This document shows positions 15,608 through 22,230 of a DNA stretch of 32,726 nucleotides, piece by piece. A program made the translations under genes and the position numbers. Source of the DNA: an uncultured Prevotellaceae bacterium (GTDB lineage: Bacteria > Bacteroidota > Bacteroidia > Bacteroidales > Bacteroidaceae). Position 1 is the stretch's first letter, and each line of letters opens with the position of its first letter. The notes under the pieces were generated by a model, which was not told the origin of the DNA, searched no databases, and saw only the letters and a list, made by a program, of their open reading frames with translations. The stretch is taken from contig CACXQL010000034.1 in the NCBI GenBank assembly GCA_902769805.1, positions 1 through 32,726 on the forward strand, read 5' to 3'.

Positions 15608-16500
15608 TATTTCCCTAGAAATTCGCTAGGCGTAAGACCCGTTATTCGTTTAAAGAGACGAGTGAAATGATGGGGGAAATCAAAACCAAGTAGGCGCGAA
15701 GTCTCGCTGATGTTATGTCCCTGCATCAACAGACTTTTCGCTTGGTTTATGATGTAATTGTGGATGTAGCCGATGGCCGTGCCGCCCGTTGCCTTGTGGA
15801 CGATGTCGCCAAAGTAACGGGGCGAATAAGCTAATTCGGAGGCGCACCAAGCGACGGTGGGCAGTCCCTCAGACAACTGGCGGTTCTCGCGGAAATACGT
15901 TTGCAACTTATCGTGAAAACGCTTTAACACATCATTTCTATCTGTATCTTTCTCAGACAGTTGTCGAAAATAGATACGGTTACAGTATTCGAGTATCAGT
16001 CGCAGATAACCCAATAGGATATTTCGGAGTGATGGTGAATCTTCATGTGTCTGTAGTTCTTGTCGCATCTGAGCTACCAACTGTGTGATACAGAGCCATT
16101 CGTCGGGCTCCATATGTAGAGAGTCGTCGAAGAAATAGGAGAAGAACTGATAGCGGTCTATCTGACGTTCCAGATCTGTTCCATGCAACAGTTCTGGCGA
16201 CCATAGCAATACCCATCCACACAATGAGATACGTTCGTCATTGTCTTCCAATCCACCTATCTGTCCTGGTTCAACGGCAATGATAGAACCATCGCTCACC
16301 TGTAATTTCCTCATGCCATAAGAGAGATTAAAGGGGAACTGTCGCTGGATGAATAGTCCATATACACCATAGTTATTCAGGCTATGACGGAAAGGTGCCA
16401 ACTCGTCATAATGGATGATGCTAACTAATGGATGCAATACAGGCGCATCAACAAACTTGGCGTAGTCGTTGGGGTTTTCAACCTTCAAAATCTTCCTCAT
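15607..16500 (-). CDS. AraC-family transcriptional regulator
   Basis: A 297-residue regulator. The N-terminal two thirds has a cupin-like character (VSDGSIIAVEPGQIGGLEDN) expected to sense a ligand. The last hundred residues form the double helix-turn-helix DNA-binding domain: AVAWCASELAYSPRYFGDIVHKATG-like first motif, then INQAKSLLMQGHNISETSRLLGFD, HHFTRLFKRITGLTPSEF at the end. It is divergent from a YqhD-like alcohol dehydrogenase, the same arrangement as E. coli yqhC and yqhD, where the AraC-type YqhC activates yqhD in response to aldehydes. The divergent region carries three copies of an ATACCAWT motif, suggesting this protein binds there and also controls itself. The inducer is unknown. 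Confidence 0.9.
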   Translation of the reverse strand: MRKILKVENPNDYAKFVDAPVLHPLVSIIHYDELAPFRHSLNNYGVYGLFIQRQFPFNLSYGMRKLQVSDGSIIAVEPGQIGGLEDNDERISLCGWVLLWSPELLHGTDLERQIDRYQFFSYFFDDSLHMEPDEWLCITQLVAQMRQELQTHEDSPSLRNILLGYLRLILEYCNRIYFRQLSEKDTDRNDVLKRFHDKLQTYFRENRQLSEGLPTVAWCASELAYSPRYFGDIVHKATGGTAIGYIHNYIINQAKSLLMQGHNISETSRLLGFDFPHHFTRLFKRITGLTPSEFLGK

Positions 16501-16508
16501 AACGATTG

Positions 16509-16539
16509 CAAAGATACAAAAATAGTCTAATAATGGTAT
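16509..16539 (-). promoter_or_regulatory. Promoter of the AraC gene with candidate operator at -33
   Basis: On the - strand TATCTTTG (16509-16516) is the -7 box, 9 bases before the ATG at 16500. No TTTG stands at -33. Instead ATACCATT (16532-16539) lies there, separated from the -7 box by exactly 15 bases. Confidence 0.6.
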
Positions 16540-16571
16540 ATATTTTGTGTTATTTTTGCATTTTCTGCGAA

Positions 16572-16579
16572 ATTGGTAT
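16572..16579. promoter_or_regulatory. Central candidate operator half-site
   Basis: ATTGGTAT (16572-16579) continues as ATATA, as does the AATGGTATATA at 16532-16542, of which it is a direct repeat 40 bases away. It is also the perfect reverse complement of ATACCAAT at 16600-16607, with a 20-base spacer. Confidence 0.5.
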
Positions 16580-16599
16580 ATAATCAGCCAATATATGTA

Positions 16600-16630
16600 A
16601 TACCAATATCAAATAATGTGCGTACCTTTG
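16600..16630 (+). promoter_or_regulatory. Promoter of the YqhD-like gene with candidate operator at -33
   Basis: TACCTTTG (16623-16630) is a perfect -7 box 28 bases before the ATG at 16659. The -33 TTTG is missing and is replaced by ATACCAAT (16600-16607), 15 bases upstream of the -7 box. The spacing and orientation are the same as at the AraC promoter. An activator-dependent promoter is the likely reading. Confidence 0.65.
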
Positions 16631-16658
16631 CAGTCGAAAACTTTAAAACGATAAAATT

Positions 16659-17825
16659 ATGTTAGGTAATTTCACATTCCACAATCCTACAAAACTGCAT
16701 TTCGGTGAGGATTCTTTAAGCAAACTGAGTGAAGAACTGAAAAATTACGGCAAGAAGGTAATGCTCTGCTATGGTGGTGGTAGCATTAAGCGAAACGGCA
16801 TCTATGACCAAGTGATAAATGAACTGAAAAAAGCCGGCTGCAACGTGGTAGAGATAGCTGGCGTGATGCCTAACCCTACTATAGAAAAGGTACTGGAGGG
16901 TGCCCATATGGCTCGCAAAGAGAATGTCGATTTCATTCTCGGCGTGGGTGGTGGCTCTACCGTTGACTATTGTAAGGCCGTAGCCGGAAGCGCTTGGTAC
17001 GATGGCGACCCTTGGGAGTATTACTTCAAGAACTGGCAACCGATGACCTGTCGCTGGATTCCTGTGGGTTGTGTGCTCACGATGGCTGGCACAGGTTCTG
17101 AGATGGACAGCTGTTCGGTTATCTCCAGTCACTCGGAGAACCGCAAGTTGTTCTATAACTTCCGCAACCCTGATTTCTCCATCCTCAACCCTCGCTTCAC
17201 GTTCACCGTTCCCAAGTATCAGATGGTGGCTGGTATCTACGACATCATGAGTCACATACTGGAGCAGTACCTCTCTGGCACCGACGACAACACCAGCGAT
17301 TATATCGCCGAGGGACTGATGCGTTCACTTATCGTAAGCTCACGCAAGGCGAATGTCAACCCTGAGGATTATGAGGCTCGCTCGAACATCATGTGGACAG
17401 CCACTTGGGCACTCAATACGCTCATCGACCGCGCTAAGTCCACCGACTGGATGGTTCACATGCTGGGACAGTCAGTGGCCGCCTTTACCGATGCCACTCA
17501 TGGTCACACACTTGCTGCCGTCAGCGGTGCCTACTACCGTCTGCTCATCAGTAAGTCACCCGATGCCGTACAGAAATTCAAGCGTCTGGCTATGAATGTA
17601 TGGGGCGTTTCAGCCAAAGATAAGACCGACGAGCAGATTGCAATGGAAGGTCTTGAGACGATGGAACAGTGGATGCGCGAACTGGGACTGGCGATGAACA
17701 TCACTGACTGCGGTGCTAAGCTCGAAATGATAGAGGGAATGGCTGATGCTTGCCCCATCTGTCAGGGTGGCTACTATATCCTGAACCGCGACGAGGTAGT
17801 ACAGGTACTGAAAAATAGTTTATAG
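16659..17825 (+). CDS. Iron-containing alcohol dehydrogenase, YqhD-like
   Basis: A cytosolic group III (iron-dependent type) alcohol dehydrogenase of 388 residues. It is expected to reduce aldehydes to alcohols with NAD(P)H, and YqhD and butanol dehydrogenases are the close family members. The N-terminal nucleotide-binding domain has VGGGSTVD (GGGS at 97-100) and TMAGTGSEMDS. The metal ligands are Asp195 and His199 (YDIMSH), His267 (MVHMLGQ) and His281 (ATHGHT). No signal peptide is present. It is the first gene of a rightward cluster and its stop is 34 bases before the amidohydrolase start, with a heptamer repeat filling the gap. Regulation by the divergent AraC protein is likely. The physiological aldehyde is unknown. 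Confidence 0.93.
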   Translation: MLGNFTFHNPTKLHFGEDSLSKLSEELKNYGKKVMLCYGGGSIKRNGIYDQVINELKKAGCNVVEIAGVMPNPTIEKVLEGAHMARKENVDFILGVGGGSTVDYCKAVAGSAWYDGDPWEYYFKNWQPMTCRWIPVGCVLTMAGTGSEMDSCSVISSHSENRKLFYNFRNPDFSILNPRFTFTVPKYQMVAGIYDIMSHILEQYLSGTDDNTSDYIAEGLMRSLIVSSRKANVNPEDYEARSNIMWTATWALNTLIDRAKSTDWMVHMLGQSVAAFTDATHGHTLAAVSGAYYRLLISKSPDAVQKFKRLAMNVWGVSAKDKTDEQIAMEGLETMEQWMRELGLAMNITDCGAKLEMIEGMADACPICQGGYYILNRDEVVQVLKNSL

Positions 17826-17864
17826 TTGAAAGTTGATAGTTGAAAGTTGTAGTTGAAAGTTGAA
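17824..17864 (+). repeat. AGTTGAA heptamer tandem repeat across a gene junction
   Basis: Six adjoining units: AGTTGAA (17824), AGTTGAT (17831), AGTTGAA (17838), AGTTGT (17845, six bases), AGTTGAA (17851) and AGTTGAA (17858). The first overlaps the stop codon of the dehydrogenase and the last contains the TTG start codon of the amidohydrolase. Confidence 0.85.
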
Positions 17865-19179
17865 AACAAAAGCATTATTGCTGGTTCTTATGATAGCAGC
17901 AAACGGTTTCGCTCAGGGCGTGATGGATGTGCATAGTCACATCATCACTCCTGAGTTTGTGTCGGCTCTTGAAAATGAGGGACGACTGATGGACGAGGGA
18001 TTTCCTCTGCCGAAGTACAATGTGGAGAATCATCTGAAGTGGATGGATGAAGCTGGTGTACAAACATCGGTACTGACTTTAGCGGCTCCACAACCTTCGT
18101 CGGCTCAAACGATAAGACAAACCAATGAGGCTGCCGCTCGCATCAAGAAGGAACACCCAGGCAGATTCCTATTCTGTGCAGCCCTGCCTTTACCCAATGT
18201 AGACGCTGCCATCAGCGAGGTCATCTATGCACTCGATACGTTGAAAGCCGATGGTATCAAGTTGGCAACAAATGTGGGGGGACAGTATCTTGGCGCACCA
18301 GAACTCGACACACTTTTTTCTGTTTTGAATGAACGAAAAGCAGTCATTATCCTACATCCGCATCGACCAGTGCCGGTGAATAAGCTGGTGATGCAGCAGA
18401 CGCCATTGGCCATGCAGGAATATCTCTCAGAGACCACACGTGCCGTATCGAACATGATAAGTCGTAACGTGTTGGCTCGTTATAATAACATAAAGGTTGT
18501 CGTCCCCCATTGTGGTGCCTATCTCCCTTTGGCCATCCCTCGCATGAGGTCACTGACACCTGTGATGCAGACCAACAAGATGGTGGGTGAGATTGACTAC
18601 GAAGCCAACCTCCGTGCATTGTATTATGACCTTGCAGGAGCACACTCTCCTGAAGTTATCCGTATGCTGCTTACTATCACCACGCCCGACCATCTCGCTC
18701 CGCAAGTGCTCACGCAGAGTCTGGCGAGGATGAAAGACTATCTCTCGAAAGAGCCTGATCTCGCACCATTCAAGGAAATGATTCTATGGAAGAATGCCAA
18801 GTGGTTGTTTGGGCAGTCGGGAGAAAAACCAACGGCAGCGATAGCAGCAGCCAATATGATTGTCCGCATTGCTGAGATTGAAGTCTATCCACAGTATCTG
18901 GAGGAATACTTAGCCTTTGCCAACGAGGTGGACCGCCTGAGTGTTGAGCGCGAGTCTGGCGTCATCTGCCTGTATCCCATGCAGAGAGCCGAGGACTCGT
19001 GCCAGATTCGCATCCTTGAGATCTATGCCTCCGAGGAAGCTTATCAGAGTCACCTGAAGACTGAACACTTCCAGAAGTACAAACAGGGTACACTCCACAT
19101 GGTGAAAGACCTCAAGCTGCCCACCATGAAACCGCTCGATCCAGAGACAATGAAACTGATATTCAAAAAACAACGATAA
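17860..19179 (+). CDS. Exported amidohydrolase fused to an ABM monooxygenase domain
   Basis: A 439-residue fusion starting at TTG; the frame is closed by TGA just upstream, and only this start gives a full signal peptide (MKTKALLLVLMIAANGFAQG). Residues 21-320 are an amidohydrolase of the ACMSD-like type with DVHSH (23-27, metal ligands His25 and His27), HPHRP (166-170), PHCGAY (216-221) and DLAGAHSP (257-264). The GSDYP-type loop expected before the end of the barrel is not present at about 278-283 (DHLAPQVL), so activity may be impaired. Residues about 333-430 resemble an antibiotic-biosynthesis-monooxygenase (YgiN-like) domain, from VRIAEIEVYPQYLEEYLAF to YQSHLKTEHFQKY. It sits 34 bases after the dehydrogenase gene and 2 bases before the flavodoxin gene, so all three are probably cotranscribed. 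Confidence 0.82.
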   Translation: MKTKALLLVLMIAANGFAQGVMDVHSHIITPEFVSALENEGRLMDEGFPLPKYNVENHLKWMDEAGVQTSVLTLAAPQPSSAQTIRQTNEAAARIKKEHPGRFLFCAALPLPNVDAAISEVIYALDTLKADGIKLATNVGGQYLGAPELDTLFSVLNERKAVIILHPHRPVPVNKLVMQQTPLAMQEYLSETTRAVSNMISRNVLARYNNIKVVVPHCGAYLPLAIPRMRSLTPVMQTNKMVGEIDYEANLRALYYDLAGAHSPEVIRMLLTITTPDHLAPQVLTQSLARMKDYLSKEPDLAPFKEMILWKNAKWLFGQSGEKPTAAIAAANMIVRIAEIEVYPQYLEEYLAFANEVDRLSVERESGVICLYPMQRAEDSCQIRILEIYASEEAYQSHLKTEHFQKYKQGTLHMVKDLKLPTMKPLDPETMKLIFKKQR

Positions 19180-19181
19180 CG

Positions 19182-19919
19182 ATGAAACAGACTCTATTGT
19201 TCATAGCAGCCTTGATGTTCTGCTGCTGTTCCTCAGACAACGAAGTGAAGGCAGAGGTGCCTGAAAATACAGGCAAGACGCTCGTGGTATATTACAGCTA
19301 CACAGGCAACTGCCGCGAGATAGTAAACTCACTGACCGGTCAGATTGAGGCAGATGTCCTTGAAATTCAACCTACTGAAAAGGGACTAAAGTACGAGGCC
19401 AACAACTATGCTCTTGGTACGCAGCTGCTGAATGCCATCAAGAATAATCCAAACGATGTCAATAGTTATCCTGCCATTGACCCTGTTACGATATCGCTGG
19501 ACGACTACCAGAACATCATCGTCGTTACACCATTGTGGTGGAGTCAGATGGCAGCCATCATGCAAACTTACCTGTTTCAGAGTGCTTCTCTGATGGCAGG
19601 AAAGCACGTCGGTCTAATCGTGTCGAGCCATTCGAGTGGCATCAGTGGTGTTGTAAGTGATGCCGAGAGGTTATTACCTAATGTCACGTGGATGGGCAAT
19701 GCCTTGTGGATTAATACCAGCAACCACTCCAATCGTGCCTCACTGATTGAAGACTGGCTCAAAACACTGAATTTTGCGGAGCAAGCTACAGCCATCAAAA
19801 GCCTCACCCCTAACTCATCTTTTAAGGGCGATGGAAATATATACTCTATGAATGGTGTGAAGGTAAGCAATCCTTCAAAAGGTATTTATATCAAGAATGG
19901 TAAAAAAGTGATCTTATAA
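19182..19919 (+). CDS. Exported flavodoxin, probable lipoprotein, with C-terminal tail
   Basis: A 245-residue protein. An N-terminal hydrophobic segment ends in LMFCCCSSD, so it is a lipoprotein or an otherwise exported protein; the lipobox is not perfect. Residues about 32-200 are a flavodoxin fold: VVYYSYTGNCREI (FMN phosphate loop Ser39 to Asn43), IIVVTPLWWSQMA and LIVSSHSSGISG. Residues about 208-245 form a distinct tail, GDGNIYSMNGVKVSNPSKG then IYIKNGKKVIL. This resembles the short C-terminal module found on many secreted Prevotella and Bacteroides proteins and related to type 9 sorting domains. The start is 2 bases after the amidohydrolase stop, and the stop overlaps the next ATG (TAATG), implying translational coupling. 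An exported flavodoxin is unusual, because flavodoxins are normally cytosolic electron carriers. Confidence 0.85.
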   Translation: MKQTLLFIAALMFCCCSSDNEVKAEVPENTGKTLVVYYSYTGNCREIVNSLTGQIEADVLEIQPTEKGLKYEANNYALGTQLLNAIKNNPNDVNSYPAIDPVTISLDDYQNIIVVTPLWWSQMAAIMQTYLFQSASLMAGKHVGLIVSSHSSGISGVVSDAERLLPNVTWMGNALWINTSNHSNRASLIEDWLKTLNFAEQATAIKSLTPNSSFKGDGNIYSMNGVKVSNPSKGIYIKNGKKVIL

Positions 19920-20926
19920 TGCAAAGAATCGTTTTATTTTTAATCGCAATATTGACTATGTCTACAATGGATGCACAGACGCTGACAGAGCGTCAAAAGG
20001 GATTGGCGGCGTGTGCCTGCCTGATGGCACAGGGTGATATGAATCGATTGGAGCCTGCTGTGCGTATGGCTCTCGACAAGGGCGTAACCATCAACGAACT
20101 GAAGGAGGCTTTCTCGCAACTCTATGCCTACACGGGTTTCCCACGAAGCCTGAATGCATTGGGAGTGCTGAGTAAAGTATTGGAAAACAAGCAGCCTAAC
20201 TGGCAAGAAGGGAAGCCTTGGAAGCGTCCTGCAGAATGGGACGATGCCAAGAAGACCTACGAACTGGGCACAAAGAACCAGACACAGCTCTCTGGAAAAC
20301 CTTTCAACTACACCTTCTGCCCGCAGGACGACTATTACCTGAAGTCACACCTCTTCGGTGATATCTTCGCTGGCGACCAGCTCTCTGCTGCCGATCGTGA
20401 GATAGTTACCGTTGCTGCTCTGAGTGGTCTCGAGGGTGTTTCTCCACAACTCACCGCCCACAAGCAGGGTGCCGTGAATATGGGTAACTCTAAGCAATTG
20501 GTAGATGCACTCTCAACTTGGCTCTGCAACGAGGGCTACACCCTGAGCACCAAGTGGTCCAAGGGCGAACCTAACCCTTACGGAAAGTATTTCATCGGTC
20601 AGAGTTATCTGGCAGATGTTGGCGGTGGCGTGATGAACGTTACGTTTGAACCTGGATGTAGAAACAACTGGCACATTCACCACAAGCAAGTACAGGTGTT
20701 GATTTGCGTTGCAGGTCGTGGTTGGTATCAGGAATGGGGCAAGGCTCCCGTTGAGATGACTCCTGGTACCGTCATCGCCATCCCAGCCGAGGTAAAGCAC
20801 TGGCACGGAGCGCAGAAGGACTCATGGTTCCAGCACCTGACGTATCATAAGGATGTGCAGGAGGGAGCATCGAACGAGTGGTGTGAACCTGTCGATGATA
20901 CTACCTATAATTTATTAACGAAATAG
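19919..20926 (+). CDS. Exported carboxymuconolactone decarboxylase-like/cupin fusion
   Basis: A 335-residue protein with a signal peptide (about 1-19, ending STMDAQ). Two AhpD/CMD-like helical units follow: residues about 22-90 (RQKGLAACACLMAQGD, LKEAFSQLYAYTGFPRSLNAL) and about 137-205 (DREIVTVAALSGLEGVSPQL, AHKQGAVNMGN). The first has CxC rather than the CxxC of AhpD and the second has no Cys at that site, so peroxidase activity is doubtful. Residues about 232-320 are a cupin with WHIHHKQVQVL (metal ligands His252 and His254) and KHWHGA (His294, His296). CMD-cupin proteins commonly sit beside flavodoxins and aldo/keto reductases, but the reaction is unknown. It is coupled by one base to the flavodoxin gene. 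Confidence 0.86.
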   Translation: MQRIVLFLIAILTMSTMDAQTLTERQKGLAACACLMAQGDMNRLEPAVRMALDKGVTINELKEAFSQLYAYTGFPRSLNALGVLSKVLENKQPNWQEGKPWKRPAEWDDAKKTYELGTKNQTQLSGKPFNYTFCPQDDYYLKSHLFGDIFAGDQLSAADREIVTVAALSGLEGVSPQLTAHKQGAVNMGNSKQLVDALSTWLCNEGYTLSTKWSKGEPNPYGKYFIGQSYLADVGGGVMNVTFEPGCRNNWHIHHKQVQVLICVAGRGWYQEWGKAPVEMTPGTVIAIPAEVKHWHGAQKDSWFQHLTYHKDVQEGASNEWCEPVDDTTYNLLTK

Positions 20927-20947
20927 TTCTTATGTCATATTTTTATA

Positions 20948-20955
20948 TATCTTTG
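20948..20955 (+). promoter_or_regulatory. -7 element directly before the alpha/beta hydrolase ATG
   Basis: TATCTTTG is a perfect -7 box ending 4 bases before the ATG at 20960. A transcript starting here would be leaderless. No TTTG is seen at the -33 position and the upstream gene ends only 33 bases before, so cotranscription is an alternative. Confidence 0.45.
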
Positions 20956-20959
20956 CAAC

Positions 20960-22093
20960 ATGAGAAAGTTATATATATCAGTAATACTTTTGAGTGGAAT
21001 GCTCACAGCCTGCACACAGAAGAGTAACAACAATCAAAACAACGAAAGTATGAATACAACTTTGACATTGACGCAGGAGTGGGACAAGGTGTTTCCGCTG
21101 AGTGAAAAGGTGAACCACAAGAAGGTGACATTCGAGACACAATATGGATTGACACTTGCCGCTGACCTCTACACCCCGAAAGATGCCAAAGGTAAATTAC
21201 CTGCTATCGCCGTCAGTGGTCCTTTCGGAGCCGTCAAGGAGCAGTCGAGCGGACTCTATGCGATGAAGATGGCTGAGCGTGGCTTTGTGACGCTGGCCTT
21301 CGACCCTTCTTATACGGGAGAAAGCAGCGGTGAACCGCGTCGCACGGCTTCACCAGACATCAATACAGAGGACTTTATGGCTGCCGTCGATTTCTTGTCG
21401 AAGCAGGATAATGTAGATGCTGAGAAGATTGGCATCATCGGCATCTGCGGTTGGGGATGCATCGCTCTGAATGCTGCCGCTGCAGATACACGCATCAAGG
21501 CTACCGTTGCCTCAACAATGTATGATATGACACGCGTCAGCGGTAACGACTACAACGATGCTTTCGACAACGAACAATGGCGCCACAGGAACCGTGAGAA
21601 CCTTTCGAAGCAGCGTCTGGAAGACCCCAACGCGATGGCTGGTGGCGTACTGGACACCGTACCTCCACAGGCGCCACGCTTCGTGCACGACTACTTCGAC
21701 TACTACAAGACAGAACGCGGCTATCACAAACGCTCAGGCAATTCTAACGACGGTTGGCGCATCATCGGTACACAGGCATACGCTAACAGCCGATTCCTCT
21801 ACTACATCAACGAAATCCGCTCTGCCGTCCTTGTGATGCACGGTGCCGACGCCCACTCTCGCTACTTTGGCGAAGCTGCCTATCACTATATGGTGGATGG
21901 TAAGGCAGAGGGTTATAAGTTTGTTGGCGAACCCAACCCCAATCCAGAGAACAAGCAACTGCTCATCATTCCAGATGCCTCACATTGCGACCTCTACGAT
22001 GGCGGTTATGAGGAAAAAGCTGGTCAGGGACAGCCTAAGAACATGATTCCCTGGGATACGCTGGCAGAGTTCTTTAAAAAGAATCTGAAATAA
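20960..22093 (+). CDS. Alpha/beta hydrolase lipoprotein with Cys nucleophile
   Basis: A 377-residue hydrolase of the dienelactone-hydrolase-like group. The signal peptide ends in LTAC with lipidated Cys18, followed by a short Asn/Gln-rich linker. The nucleophile elbow reads GICGWG, putting Cys163 where most esterases have Ser; dienelactone hydrolases also use Cys. The remaining triad is expected in VLVMHGADAHSRYF (Asp) and IPDASHCDLYDG (His). PSYTGESSGEPRR (about 116-128) shapes the pocket. A Cys nucleophile would be more sensitive to electrophiles and oxidants than Ser. Substrate is unknown. It lies 33 bases after the CMD/cupin gene and closes the cluster before a terminator. Confidence 0.85.
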   Translation: MRKLYISVILLSGMLTACTQKSNNNQNNESMNTTLTLTQEWDKVFPLSEKVNHKKVTFETQYGLTLAADLYTPKDAKGKLPAIAVSGPFGAVKEQSSGLYAMKMAERGFVTLAFDPSYTGESSGEPRRTASPDINTEDFMAAVDFLSKQDNVDAEKIGIIGICGWGCIALNAAAADTRIKATVASTMYDMTRVSGNDYNDAFDNEQWRHRNRENLSKQRLEDPNAMAGGVLDTVPPQAPRFVHDYFDYYKTERGYHKRSGNSNDGWRIIGTQAYANSRFLYYINEIRSAVLVMHGADAHSRYFGEAAYHYMVDGKAEGYKFVGEPNPNPENKQLLIIPDASHCDLYDGGYEEKAGQGQPKNMIPWDTLAEFFKKNLK

Positions 22094-22156
22094 ACAGATG
22101 TCCATTTTGCCTATAGAGATAAGACTAATAGAAGTAAAACCTAAAAAAAAGATAAG

Positions 22157-22190
22157 TCCCAAGGCGATTTGTTTTTGCTTTGGGATTTAT
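22157..22190 (+). terminator. Terminator after the alpha/beta hydrolase gene
   Basis: TCCCAAGGC (22157-22165) and GCTTTGGGA (22177-22185) pair over 9 bp with one G-T, around an 11-base loop, followed by a T-rich stretch. Confidence 0.65.
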
Positions 22191-22202
22191 TTCTTATATT
22201 TG
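22174..22202 (+). promoter_or_regulatory. Promoter of the CDF transporter gene
   Basis: TATATTTG (22195-22202) is a perfect -7 box. A TTTG (22174-22177) lies 17 bases upstream inside the terminator hairpin. The ATG follows 28 bases downstream. Confidence 0.6.
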
Positions 22203-22230
22203 CAAAAACAATTAAGTATGTATTGATAAT

